This document shows, in pieces, positions 10,136-19,012 of a stretch of 64,000 bases of DNA. Under the pieces are notes generated by a model. It was not told the origin of the DNA, did not search any database, and saw only the letters and a list, made by a program, of their open reading frames with translations. The position numbers were made by a program, and so were the translations under genes. This stretch comes from Vibrio sp. RE86 (lineage in GTDB: Bacteria; Pseudomonadota; Gammaproteobacteria; Enterobacterales; Vibrionaceae), in contig NZ_VTXI01000014.1 in assembly GCF_013114545.1 (NCBI RefSeq), positions 48,368-112,367 on the forward strand. The letters are read 5' to 3'. How positions within the stretch are numbered: the stretch's first letter is position 1; the number at the start of each line of letters is the position of its first letter.

Positions 10136-10777
10136 TTAAATGCCGTACTCAGCGCGGTACGCTTTTACTGCTTCTAGATGTTCTGCGTCAGTACCTTTCT
10201 CTTCTAGGAAAGTCACTAGGTCAGTCAGGCTAACAATTGAGATAATTGCGCAGCCAAAGTCACGCTCAACTTCTTGGATTGCCGACAGCTCACCCTTGCC
10301 TTTCTCTTGGCGGTCAATTGCTACTAGCACGCCGGCAAGATCTGCACCGTTTGCTTGAATAATTTCCATAGACTCACGGATTGCTGTACCTGCTGTAATC
10401 ACATCATCAACAAGCATAATTCGGCCTTCAAGTGCGCTACCTACTAGGTTACCGCCTTCACCGTGATTTTTTGCTTCTTTACGGTTGAAACAGTAAGGCG
10501 TATCCACATCGTAATGATCAGCAAGTGCAACCGCTGTCGTCGTCGCAATTGGAATACCTTTATATGCAGGGCCGAATAGTACGTCGAACTCAATGCCAGA
10601 ATCCGCTAACGCTGCTGCGTAAAAACGACCTAGACGCGCTAGATCACGGCCAGTATTGAAAAGACCAGCGTTAAAGAAGTACGGGCTCTTACGGCCAGAC
10701 TTTAAAGTAAACTCGCCAAATTTTAGGACTTCTTTCTCTAGTGCAAACTCAATAAATTCACGCTGGTATGCTTTCAT
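10136..10777 (-). CDS. pyrE: Orotate phosphoribosyltransferase
   Basis: 213 residues, family length. Makes orotidine-5'-phosphate from orotate and PRPP in pyrimidine synthesis. The PRPP-binding motif '[17 protein letters not shown]' is intact, and '[18 protein letters not shown]' is the typical mid-protein loop. It lies downstream of rph on the same strand, separated by an intrinsic terminator, the arrangement in which E. coli pyrE is controlled by UTP-sensitive attenuation. Confidence 0.97.
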   Translation of the reverse strand: MKAYQREFIEFALEKEVLKFGEFTLKSGRKSPYFFNAGLFNTGRDLARLGRFYAAALADSGIEFDVLFGPAYKGIPIATTTAVALADHYDVDTPYCFNRKEAKNHGEGGNLVGSALEGRIMLVDDVITAGTAIRESMEIIQANGADLAGVLVAIDRQEKGKGELSAIQEVERDFGCAIISIVSLTDLVTFLEEKGTDAEHLEAVKAYRAEYGI

Positions 10778-10856
10778 TACTTTCTCTCTAAATAAAAGGT
10801 CTAGTTGTCTAGACGGTTTATAAACAGATCAAAACTTAGCCTTCACTAAATCTTGA

Positions 10857-10889
10857 TAAAAAAATAGCTTCCTTTTTAGGGGAAGCTAT
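10857..10889 (-). promoter_or_regulatory. rph-pyrE attenuator (intrinsic terminator)
   Basis: On the minus strand the 9-bp perfect stem ATAGCTTCC/GGAAGCTAT, an 8-nt loop and then a run of seven T. It starts only 5 nt after the rph stop codon and ends about 80 nt before pyrE, so ribosomes finishing rph would cover it. This matches the known layout of the E. coli pyrE attenuator, where tight coupling at low UTP prevents hairpin formation. Confidence 0.8.
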
Positions 10890-10894
10890 AAAAA

Positions 10895-11611
10895 TCAATT
10901 TTCTAACGCCGCCTTCTGCGCCGCTACGATCTCGGTAATACCTTTGGTCGCCGACTCCAGCAACTTCATCAGCTCAGCGTGGGTGAATGGTTCGCCCTCT
11001 GCCGTGCCTTGAACTTCGATCATGCGACCATCTTCGGTCATCACAACGTTCATATCGGTATCGGCTGCTGAATCTTCTGTGTACTCCAAGTCACACAGGA
11101 TATCTTCACCTAAAATGCCTACTGATACCGCTGCTACATGGCCCTTCATTGGATTCGCTTTTAGCTTGCCCTTTTCAACTAGATGTTGGAATGCATCTGC
11201 CATCGCAACGCTCGCACCAGAGATAGACGCTGTACGCGTACCGCCATCAGCCTGAATAACATCACAGTCTACTGTCACCATGATTTCACCCATCGCTTCT
11301 AAGTCAACGACAGCACGTAGGCTACGAGCAATCAGACGTTGGATTTCCATCGTACGACCACCTTGCTTACCGCTCGCCGCTTCACGACGCATGCGCGAGT
11401 GTGTAGAGCGTGGAAGCATACCGTACTCAGCGGTTACCCAGCCTTTACCCTGACCTTTTAGCCAGCGTGGAACGTTCTCTTCAACGGTCGCATTACAAAG
11501 TACTTTTGTATTGCCGAATTCAACCAATACAGAACCTTCTGCATAAGCTGTGTAGTTACGAGTAATTTTGATTGGGCGAACTTGGTCCGCCTTGCGATCG
11601 TTTGGACGCAT
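10895..11611 (-). CDS. rph: Ribonuclease PH
   Basis: 238 residues from the ATG at 11611 ([20 protein letters not shown]), the exact family length, with AAGGT about 10 nt upstream; the ATG two codons earlier sits too close to that site. Phosphorolytic 3'-5' exoribonuclease that trims tRNA 3' ends and degrades structured RNA. PDX-type core with '[19 protein letters not shown]' (Arg-rich RNA-binding loop) and '[18 protein letters not shown]' (phosphate/metal site). Translation of its end likely also sets pyrE attenuation. Divergent from yicC. Confidence 0.97.
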   Translation of the reverse strand: MRPNDRKADQVRPIKITRNYTAYAEGSVLVEFGNTKVLCNATVEENVPRWLKGQGKGWVTAEYGMLPRSTHSRMRREAASGKQGGRTMEIQRLIARSLRAVVDLEAMGEIMVTVDCDVIQADGGTRTASISGASVAMADAFQHLVEKGKLKANPMKGHVAAVSVGILGEDILCDLEYTEDSAADTDMNVVMTEDGRMIEVQGTAEGEPFTHAELMKLLESATKGITEIVAAQKAALEN

Positions 11612-11753
11612 GGGCATCTACCTTATATGAAGGGGGAGACGTTTTTGGTTGGAGCAGGATTATAGCGAAGTTTGCTCTTCAAAGCTATCAGTCTGGGATT
11701 TGTGCTACTATTGCCTCGCGTTATTTTCAAAGATGATTAAACAGGAAAATTCG

Positions 11754-12620
11754 ATGATCTACAGTATGACAGCCTACGCACGTAAAGAAGTGAAAGGCGA
11801 TTGGGGCAGTGCCGTATGGGAAATTCGTAGTGTTAACCAACGCTACCTTGAAACCTACTTCCGTCTGCCAGAGCAGTTCCGTGGCCTAGAGCCAGTATTG
11901 CGTGAGCGTTTCCGTAAGCGCTTAGCTCGCGGTAAAGTTGAGTGTGCGTTGCGCTTTGAAGCAAACCCTGCTGCAAAAGGTGAGTTAAGCATCAACGAAA
12001 ACCTAGCACAGCAAGTGATCAACGCTGCAAATCAAGTGATGAAAATGACTGGTGAAGAAAGCCGTCTAAACCCATTCCAAGTAATGAACTGGCCAGGTGT
12101 AATGGAAACATCTGAGCAAGATATGGATGCGGTGAACAAAGACCTACTTGGCGCATTTGATGAAGCAGTGACTGACTTCATTGAAGCACGTGGCCGTGAA
12201 GGCGAAAACATGAAAGCACTTATCGTTCAGCGTCTAGATGCTATTACTGACGAAGTAGTAAAAGTACGTGCGCGTATGCCTGAAATTTTAGAATGGCAAC
12301 GTGAGCGACTGTTCTCGAAATTTGAAGAAGCGAAAGTTGAGCTAGAACCTTCTCGTGTTGAGCAAGAGCTTATCTTACTAGCACAAAAATCTGATGTAGC
12401 CGAAGAACTAGACCGCCTAGACTCTCACGTGAAAGAAGCGACTAACATCTTGAAAAAAGGTGGCGCATGTGGCCGCCGTCTAGACTTTATGATGCAAGAG
12501 TTTAACCGTGAATCAAACACGCTAGCGTCTAAGTCAATCAGCACAGACATCACAGCATCCGGTGTTGAGCTGAAAGTTCTGATTGAACAGATGCGTGAGC
12601 AGATCCAAAACATCGAATAA
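11754..12620 (+). CDS. yicC: YicC-family endoribonuclease
   Basis: 288 residues from the ATG at 11754 (MIYSMTAYARKE), matching the E. coli length; earlier in-frame codons would add unconserved sequence. N-terminal YicC domain (about 1-155) and C-terminal DUF1732 domain ending in 'DFMMQEFNRESNTLASKS', a highly conserved acidic/His-poor block. In E. coli YicC takes part in decay of the small RNA RyhB together with PNPase, and homologues are endoribonucleases. It is divergent from rph, a conserved pairing. Ends at a strong terminator. Confidence 0.94.
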   Translation: MIYSMTAYARKEVKGDWGSAVWEIRSVNQRYLETYFRLPEQFRGLEPVLRERFRKRLARGKVECALRFEANPAAKGELSINENLAQQVINAANQVMKMTGEESRLNPFQVMNWPGVMETSEQDMDAVNKDLLGAFDEAVTDFIEARGREGENMKALIVQRLDAITDEVVKVRARMPEILEWQRERLFSKFEEAKVELEPSRVEQELILLAQKSDVAEELDRLDSHVKEATNILKKGGACGRRLDFMMQEFNRESNTLASKSISTDITASGVELKVLIEQMREQIQNIE

Positions 12621-12637
12621 GCTTTCGTTCTAAAAAC

Positions 12638-12668
12638 GAAGCCCGCGATCATCGCGGGCTTTTTTGTT
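12638..12668 (+). terminator. yicC terminator
   Basis: GC-rich stem GCCCGCG/CGCGGGC (extendable by A-T pairs) with a short ATCAT loop, followed by TTTTTT. It lies 20 nt after the yicC stop and also faces convergent psiE. Confidence 0.9.
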
Positions 12669-12674
12669 TTCTGA

Positions 12675-13100
12675 TTACTCATCTTTCTCGTGCGTCGTTC
12701 TATCGACATACGGCCAATAATGGTGCCCGACTCGAATCACCATGGTGGCTACCGCCAAAATCAACGCCGCAACTGACAGCCAAACCACTAACGTGGAGTC
12801 CATCTCTTTCATCCCCAAAGTGATGTAACGCGCTATCGCCATCATCGCAATATAGATTGGGTAACGGACAGGAATCTTACCGTTCATCACAAATTGCTTC
12901 ACCATCGCGAGCACTTCGAGATAGATAAACATCAATAGAATATCGGTCAACAAGACGCGCTTTTCTGTGAAGACATGGACAAACTCTTCCACGATGGCAT
13001 ACAAGGTCGCGAGCGTGATCGCGATGAGCAGCACAGCCTCAAGCAGGTGGAATATTTTTAGAAATGGCTTACTAAAAGCACTAGGAAGATGGGACGGCAT
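12675..13100 (-). CDS. psiE: PsiE-family membrane protein (phosphate-starvation inducible)
   Basis: 141 residues with four predicted membrane helices (about 16-38, 52-72, 80-98 and 106-126). The central 'ILLMFIYLEVLAMVKQFV' and 'GKIPVRYPIYIAMMAIARY' are characteristic of PsiE. The function is unknown; in E. coli psiE is induced by PhoB under phosphate limitation. A candidate Pho box lies about 40 nt upstream, which would fit. Convergent with yicC. Confidence 0.9.
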   Translation of the reverse strand: MPSHLPSAFSKPFLKIFHLLEAVLLIAITLATLYAIVEEFVHVFTEKRVLLTDILLMFIYLEVLAMVKQFVMNGKIPVRYPIYIAMMAIARYITLGMKEMDSTLVVWLSVAALILAVATMVIRVGHHYWPYVDRTTHEKDE

Positions 13101-13139
13101 AACCTCAACCCGAGAGAAAACGATTTAAGAATCATTTTA

Positions 13140-13157
13140 ACATGAGAAGCATGACAG
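13140..13157 (-). promoter_or_regulatory. Candidate Pho box upstream of psiE
   Basis: On the minus strand CTGTCAT (perfect half-site), GCTT spacer, CTCATGT (degenerate half-site), followed about 10 nt later by TTAAAT as a possible -10. The layout is that of a PhoB-activated promoter, but the second half-site matches poorly, so this is a candidate only. Confidence 0.45.
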
Positions 13158-13162
13158 AGAAG

Positions 13163-13197
13163 TGAGTGGTTATCATTCTTTAGTCGATAACCACTCA
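13163..13197. repeat. 12-bp perfect inverted repeat
   Basis: TGAGTGGTTATC and its exact complement separated by 11 nt, between psiE and the purine permease. Neither side has a clean T run. It may be the permease transcript's 3' end hairpin or an operator; sequence does not decide. Confidence 0.6.
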
Positions 13198-13209
13198 TAG
13201 CTCTGAGGT

Positions 13210-14580
13210 TTACAGCAGCAGTAGGTACGCTAAGAACACCACAGACAGTGCATAGATAATTGGATGTACGTCTTTTCCTTTGCCTGCCACAACCATAGTG
13301 AATGCGTAGCTGATAAAGCCCATTGCCATACCGTTCGCTGGAGAGAAGCTCAGTACCGTAAACATAATGGTAAAGAAAGAAGCAATACGAGACTCTTTCT
13401 TGTCCCAGTTAATCTGACCTAAACGGCCAATCATGTAGATACCCACGACCACCATCGCTGGCGCAACCATGGCTGCCGAGAAAATCGAAAACAGCGGGTA
13501 AAGGAATAGAGAAACAAGGAACAAACCTGAAACCACCACTGCAGCAAGACCCGTTTTTGCACCTTGTGAAGACGCGATACCCGATTCTGAGAAGGCTGTG
13601 ATTGACGTTGTACCTAGTACCGAACCAATCACAGTACCACCCGCATCGGCAACCAGAGCAGAGCGAGCATTTGGCACCTTACCATCTTTATCAATGATAC
13701 CCGCATCTCGGCCAACACCGACAATCGTGCTCATGCCATCAAAGAAGTCGACAATCAGGAAGATGAGAACGACGAACATTAGATCAAACATCTTATCGGC
13801 AGTCAGACCTGAGAAATCAAAGATTGCGCCAAATGTGCCTGCCATGCTTGGTGGTGCAGTGATAATGTCTGCTGGGATTGGCGCATTAGATGTTCCCATC
13901 ACCATATCCGCCACAACCGTCAAGATAATCGCACTGATAAACGAGATAAACGTCGCCAGTTTGATATCACGAACCATGCAGCCTAGTGCGATGAAAATAC
14001 TGATATAAGCGATGATCACTTGTGGGTCAGCAATATTACCCATACCAACTAGAACAAACTTGTTATCAACAATGATGCCCGCGTTTTTGAGACCTAAAAA
14101 CGCAATGAAGAGACCAAGAGAGACGGTAATCGCATTTTTAAGATCATCTGGAATCGATTCAATCAGAGACTTACGAATGTTGGTCAAAGAGAGCAGTAAA
14201 TAAACCACACCCGATAGGAAGATACCAAATAGTGCTTCATTCCAAACCAGAGCAACCGAGCCACTTAGCAACATCCCTTTGAAGAAGCCATTCATGCTCA
14301 TACCTGGTGCTAGCATCACTGGGTAATTACCCCATACGCCCATAATGAACGTCGCAATCGCCGCTGCAAGTGCTGTTGCGGTAAAGACTGCACCTTTATC
14401 CATCCCAGGAATACCACCCAAAATAGCTGGGTTTACCGCTAAGATATAGCTCATGGCTAAGAAGGTAATAAAGCCAGCGTACAGCTCTGTACCTAGGGTT
14501 GTTTTTCGCTCAGAGAGTTTAAACACAGACTCAAGCATGCCAGAGTTTTTCTGCGCTTTAAGGGTTGAATCGAGACTCAC
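13210..14580 (-). CDS. NCS2-family purine permease (AzgA type)
   Basis: 456 residues, about 12-14 membrane segments. N-terminal 'TTLGTELYAGFITFLAMSY' and 'YPVMLAPGMSMNGFF' are the conserved TM1 and TM3 regions of AzgA-like hypoxanthine/guanine/adenine permeases; the usual APxMGLNAFF appears here as APGMSMNGFF. A second signature is 'FLIVDFFDGMSTIVGVG' with acidic residues in TM8. The start is GTG at 14580 with a weak AGG site. The gene is alone behind its own promoter and a C74-type purine riboswitch, which suggests that guanine or hypoxanthine is a regulating ligand and probable substrate. Confidence 0.9.
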   Translation of the reverse strand: MSLDSTLKAQKNSGMLESVFKLSERKTTLGTELYAGFITFLAMSYILAVNPAILGGIPGMDKGAVFTATALAAAIATFIMGVWGNYPVMLAPGMSMNGFFKGMLLSGSVALVWNEALFGIFLSGVVYLLLSLTNIRKSLIESIPDDLKNAITVSLGLFIAFLGLKNAGIIVDNKFVLVGMGNIADPQVIIAYISIFIALGCMVRDIKLATFISFISAIILTVVADMVMGTSNAPIPADIITAPPSMAGTFGAIFDFSGLTADKMFDLMFVVLIFLIVDFFDGMSTIVGVGRDAGIIDKDGKVPNARSALVADAGGTVIGSVLGTTSITAFSESGIASSQGAKTGLAAVVVSGLFLVSLFLYPLFSIFSAAMVAPAMVVVGIYMIGRLGQINWDKKESRIASFFTIMFTVLSFSPANGMAMGFISYAFTMVVAGKGKDVHPIIYALSVVFLAYLLLL

Positions 14581-14660
14581 AATAAAACCTATACGATTAA
14601 AATTAAGGGATAACGGTACAAATGCTGTGAGCGAAAAAAGGAGAGTGTCGCCACTAAAAA

Positions 14661-14724
14661 CTGTAGTTACTAAGGTAGGCTTAGCGGTAGAAACATCTAA
14701 TCCATTTCATCAGACATATACAGC
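14661..14724 (-). promoter_or_regulatory. Purine riboswitch aptamer, guanine-type (C74)
   Basis: On the minus strand the aptamer aligns without gaps to the B. subtilis xpt purine aptamer. P1 is CTGTA/TACAG; P2 is GTCTGAT/ATTAGAT (two G-U pairs); L2 is GAAATGG (xpt GATATGG). J2/3 is GTTTCTACC, identical to the canonical core. P3 is GCTAA/TTAGT with a 7-nt L3, GCCTACC. J3/1 ends AAC, placing C at the specificity position 74, which predicts guanine/hypoxanthine rather than adenine. L3 lacks one of the two usual C residues in register for the loop-loop pairing with L2. Downstream, ACAGCATTT (minus, 14628-14620) is a perfect 9-nt complement of AAATGCTGT (14728-14720) overlapping the P1 5' strand. 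Confidence 0.88.
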
Positions 14725-14742
14725 ATTTAATCGTTTGCGCGA

Positions 14743-14770
14743 ATTGTAAGGAAGTCGAATAAAAACTCAA
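14743..14770 (-). promoter_or_regulatory. Sigma-70 promoter of purine permease
   Basis: Minus-strand TTGAGT, 16-nt spacer, TACAAT. The start would fall near 14736, just upstream of the aptamer's first stem, as expected for a riboswitch transcript. Confidence 0.65.
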
Positions 14771-14887
14771 CGATTATTTGAGCAGATTCACAAAAACAAG
14801 CGAACGATTGCTCTGCATCAATATCAAGATGATTGACAAACCCAAGCTATCAATAGGCTCAAAAGTGAATCTAGTTGTCCTAAATAG

Positions 14888-15649
<762 letters not shown>

Positions 15650-15673
15650 ATATCAGGAAACACAAACAGATCC

Positions 15674-15703
15674 TAGACACTAGGAACTGTCAGCCTGTAT
15701 AAT
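15674..15703 (+). promoter_or_regulatory. Sigma-70 promoter upstream of rpoZ
   Basis: TAGACA, 18-nt spacer and a perfect TATAAT in the gmk-rpoZ gap, about 40 nt before the rpoZ start. It would allow rpoZ-spoT expression apart from gmk. Confidence 0.55.
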
Positions 15704-15745
15704 TTCTCGTCATTCAAAATTTTAGTTAACTAATTTGGAGTTCTC

Positions 15746-16018
15746 ATGGCACGCGTAACTGTTCAAGACGCTGTTGAAAAAGTTGGCAACCGTTTCGACC
15801 TAGTTCTAATTGCGGCACGCCGCGCTCGTCAAATGCAAACTGGTGGCAAAGATTCACTAGTGCCAGAGGAGAATGATAAGCAAACGGTTATCGCTCTACG
15901 CGAAATCGAAGAAGGCCTTATCACTAAAGAGATCCTTGATGCACGTGAGCGTCAAGAGCAGCAAGAGCAAGAAGCCGCTGAACTAGCCGCTGTAAGCAGC
16001 ATCGCTCACAGCCGTTAA
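15746..16018 (+). CDS. rpoZ: RNA polymerase omega subunit
   Basis: 90 residues, near-universal family length. The N-terminal '[30 protein letters not shown]' block binds the beta' C-terminal region and helps assemble RNA polymerase; it also forms part of the ppGpp site 1 in proteobacteria. The GGAG site lies 7 nt upstream of the ATG. The C-terminal tail is Gln/Glu rich and typically variable. spoT follows 38 nt later, so one transcript is likely. Confidence 0.97.
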   Translation: MARVTVQDAVEKVGNRFDLVLIAARRARQMQTGGKDSLVPEENDKQTVIALREIEEGLITKEILDARERQEQQEQEAAELAAVSSIAHSR

Positions 16019-16056
16019 TTCGCCCCTCTTTTACAACTATCTTCCGGGCCTAAAGT

Positions 16057-18180
16057 TTGTATCTATTTGATAGCCTTAAAGACGTTGCCCAAGAATACCT
16101 AACAGAGCCTCAAATTGAGGCTCTGCGTCAATCTTATGTGGTAGCGAAAGATGCCCATGAAGGGCAAACCCGCTCTAGCGGCGAACCTTATATCATCCAC
16201 CCTGTTGCTGTTGCTCGAATCTTGGCTGAAATGCGCCTTGATATCGAGACACTCCAAGCAGCTCTGCTTCACGACGTAATCGAAGACACTGAAGTCACCA
16301 AAGAGGAGCTAGAAGCTCAATTTGGCAATACCGTTGCTGAGCTTGTGGATGGCGTATCTAAGCTTGATAAGCTTAAGTTCCGTGATCGCAAGGAAGCACA
16401 GGCTGAAAACTTCCGTAAGATGGTTCTTGCCATGGTGCAAGACATCCGCGTTATTCTGATTAAGCTTGCTGACCGTACTCATAACATGCGTACACTTGGC
16501 GCGCTTCGTCCAGACAAAAAACGTCGTATCGCACGTGAAACGCTAGAAATTTACTCTCCTTTGGCGCACCGCCTTGGTATCCACAACATCAAAACTGAGT
16601 TAGAAGAACTTGGCTTTGAAGCGCTCTACCCGAACCGTTATCGCGTTCTTAAAGAAGTAGTGAAAGCCGCGCGTGGTAACCGTAAAGAGATGATTCAGCG
16701 TATCCACACTGAGATTGAAGGTCGCCTTGAAGAAGTAGGTCTGACAGCTCGTGTGTTTGGCCGAGAAAAGAACCTTTTCTCCATCTACAACAAGATGAAG
16801 ACCAAAGAGCAGCGTTTCCATACCATAATGGACATTTACGCGTTCCGTGTTGTTGTTGATAACGCAGATACCTGTTACCGAGTGCTTGGTCAGGTGCATA
16901 GCCTGTATAAGCCACGTCCAGGCCGCATGAAAGATTATATTGCCGTACCAAAAGCGAACGGCTACCAATCGATTCATACGTCAATGGTTGGCCCTCACGG
17001 TGTCCCTGTTGAAGTTCAGATCCGTACTGAAGATATGGATCAGATGGCAGACAAAGGTGTCGCAGCACACTGGTCATACAAAGGTAATGGCGATCGCACT
17101 GGCACAACGGCTCAGGTTAAAGCACAACGTTGGATGCAAAGCCTACTTGAGCTTCAACAAAGTGCGGGTAACTCATTCGAATTTATCGAGAACGTTAAAT
17201 CGGATCTGTTCCCAGATGAGATTTATGTCTTTACGCCAAAAGGTCGTATCGTTGAATTGCCGGTAGGCGCAACAGCAGTAGACTTTGCTTATGCAGTGCA
17301 CACTGACGTAGGTAACACGTGTGTGGGTGCTCGCGTTGATCGCAATCCGTATCCACTGAGTAAGTCTCTGAAAAACGGCCAGACGATTGAAATCATCAGT
17401 GCGCCTGGAGCAAGGCCAAATGCCGCATGGCTTAACTATGTGGTGACATCACGCGCTCGTACTAAGATCCGTCAGGTTCTGAAAACAATGCGCCGTGAAG
17501 AGTCAATCACACTAGGTCGCCGCCTACTAAATCACGCTCTAGGTGAGCATTCTCTGTCCGACATCAGCGAAGATAACATCAGCCATGTATTGGGTGATCT
17601 TAAAATCGAGTCGCTGGATGACTTATTGGCAGATATTGGTCTAGGTGAACTGATGAGTATCGTGATTGCACGACGCTTACTAGGTGATGCCGACGAGCTG
17701 ACTGAAGTTGAAAGCGGCAGTGAAGATGCAAACAAGAAGAAACTGCCTATCCGTGGTGCGGAAGGTATATTGCTGACGTTTGCCAACTGTTGTCACCCGA
17801 TCCCAGACGATCACATCATTGCGCATGTATCACCAGGCCGTGGCTTGGTTGTTCACCGTGAGATGTGTCCAAACGTACGTGGCTACCAAAAAGAGCCAGA
17901 CAAGTACATGGCGGTCGAATGGTCTGAAGATTACGACAAAGAGTTCATTACTGAAGTCACCGTCGATGTGCAAAACCGCCAAGGTGCACTAGCCGAACTG
18001 ACTAACGTTATTTCGAAGACGGGTTCGAATATTCACGGTCTATCGACGGAAGAGCGTGATGGTCGCCTATACACAGTGACCGTTCTGCTAACGACTAAAG
18101 ATCGCGTTCATCTAGCGGGTATTATGCGTAAGATTAAAGCGATGCCACACACGCTAAAAGTACGTCGCCGCCGAAACTAA
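16057..18180 (+). CDS. spoT: Bifunctional (p)ppGpp synthetase/hydrolase SpoT
   Basis: 707 residues. N-terminal HD hydrolase domain (about 20-200) with 'LLHDVIEDT' and 'LADRTHNMRT', synthetase domain (about 230-350) with 'GREKNLFSIYNKM' and 'PKANGYQSIHTSM', TGS domain (about 385-450, 'YVFTPKGRIVELP'), helical and zinc-finger-like region with 'FANCCHPIPDD', and a C-terminal ACT domain. The start is TTG at 16057 (MYLFDSLKDVAQEYL); E. coli spoT likewise begins with a non-ATG codon at the same residue. Controls the stringent alarmone level in fatty acid, iron and carbon stress. A hairpin terminator follows before trmH. Confidence 0.97.
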   Translation: MYLFDSLKDVAQEYLTEPQIEALRQSYVVAKDAHEGQTRSSGEPYIIHPVAVARILAEMRLDIETLQAALLHDVIEDTEVTKEELEAQFGNTVAELVDGVSKLDKLKFRDRKEAQAENFRKMVLAMVQDIRVILIKLADRTHNMRTLGALRPDKKRRIARETLEIYSPLAHRLGIHNIKTELEELGFEALYPNRYRVLKEVVKAARGNRKEMIQRIHTEIEGRLEEVGLTARVFGREKNLFSIYNKMKTKEQRFHTIMDIYAFRVVVDNADTCYRVLGQVHSLYKPRPGRMKDYIAVPKANGYQSIHTSMVGPHGVPVEVQIRTEDMDQMADKGVAAHWSYKGNGDRTGTTAQVKAQRWMQSLLELQQSAGNSFEFIENVKSDLFPDEIYVFTPKGRIVELPVGATAVDFAYAVHTDVGNTCVGARVDRNPYPLSKSLKNGQTIEIISAPGARPNAAWLNYVVTSRARTKIRQVLKTMRREESITLGRRLLNHALGEHSLSDISEDNISHVLGDLKIESLDDLLADIGLGELMSIVIARRLLGDADELTEVESGSEDANKKKLPIRGAEGILLTFANCCHPIPDDHIIAHVSPGRGLVVHREMCPNVRGYQKEPDKYMAVEWSEDYDKEFITEVTVDVQNRQGALAELTNVISKTGSNIHGLSTEERDGRLYTVTVLLTTKDRVHLAGIMRKIKAMPHTLKVRRRRN

Positions 18181-18201
18181 CTCGGACAAAAAATAGAATA
18201 T

Positions 18202-18240
18202 AAATGTCCTTGAAGCTTCTGGTTTCAAGGGCATTTTTGT
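18202..18240 (+). terminator. Terminator between spoT and trmH
   Basis: 13-bp stem AAATGTCCTTGAA/TTCAAGGGCATTT (one G-U pair), 9-nt loop, then TTGT. It lies only 16 nt before trmH, so it may partly uncouple trmH-recG from rpoZ-spoT. Confidence 0.75.
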
Positions 18241-18255
18241 AATTGAAGAGTCATT

Positions 18256-18939
18256 ATGAATTTAGAACGCTACCACCGAATTCAAGAAGTATTAAAAGCT
18301 CGTCAAGCAGACCTAACTCTGTGTCTTGAAGAGGTGCACAAACCTAACAATGTCTCGGCAGTGATCCGAACTGCGGACGCCACGGGTATCCATAAGATTC
18401 ATGCTGTGTGGCCTAACGAAATGCGCACCCTAAGCCATACTTCAGCGGGCGCACGTAACTGGGTTGATGTCGATACTCATGACTCAATCGAAGACGCCAT
18501 CACCGAGCTCAAAGCTCAAGGTATGCAAGTACTGGTTACCAACCTCTCTGACACCGCCGTTGATTTCCGCGAGATTGACTACACCAAACCAACAGCCATT
18601 ATCTTAGGCAGTGAGAAAGTCGGTGCTTCTGAAAAAGCCAAGCAGCTTGCTGATCAGGATATCATTGTGCCTATGGTTGGCATGGTTCAGTCACTCAATG
18701 TTTCAGTAGCCAGTGCCGTGATCTTGTACGAAGCACAGCGTCAACGTGAAGCGGCTGGCATGTACGACAATGAAGTGAGTTCAGTACCTGAAGAGACGAT
18801 TCACCGCCTACTGTTTGAACGTGGCCACCCTGTCCTAGCAAAGGTCGCGAAGCGCAAAGGCCTCGCATACCCACCACTAGACGACCAAGGTCAGATCGTT
18901 GCAGACGACGACTGGTGGGCAGAGATGCAGAAGAAGTAG
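18256..18939 (+). CDS. trmH: tRNA (guanosine-18-2'-O)-methyltransferase TrmH (SpoU)
   Basis: 227 residues. SPOUT-class methyltransferase using S-adenosylmethionine to methylate the ribose of G18 in tRNA. Motif 1 is 'HKPNNVSAVIRTADA' with the catalytic Arg, motif 2 'AIILGSEKVGAS', motif 3 'VPMVGMVQSLNVSVASAV', the knot that binds SAM. A C-terminal TrmH extension ends in 'DDDWWAEMQKK'. It sits between spoT and recG, the enterobacterial order. Confidence 0.96.
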   Translation: MNLERYHRIQEVLKARQADLTLCLEEVHKPNNVSAVIRTADATGIHKIHAVWPNEMRTLSHTSAGARNWVDVDTHDSIEDAITELKAQGMQVLVTNLSDTAVDFREIDYTKPTAIILGSEKVGASEKAKQLADQDIIVPMVGMVQSLNVSVASAVILYEAQRQREAAGMYDNEVSSVPEETIHRLLFERGHPVLAKVAKRKGLAYPPLDDQGQIVADDDWWAEMQKK

Positions 18940-19012
18940 TATTTTCCCTGTACAAAAACACAGCTCGGTGGTTAACTATTACTAACTTATAGAACGACTT
19001 ATCGAGCTTTTT

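Noticed and set aside
12425..12709. Minus-strand frame opposite yicC and through its terminator
   Set aside because: Antisense shadow of yicC crossing the terminator, with no start signal or domain.
14620..14728. Pair of 9-mers AAATGCTGT/ACAGCATTT as a mobile-element inverted repeat
   Set aside because: Better explained as alternative pairing of the purine riboswitch; no transposase or target duplication nearby.
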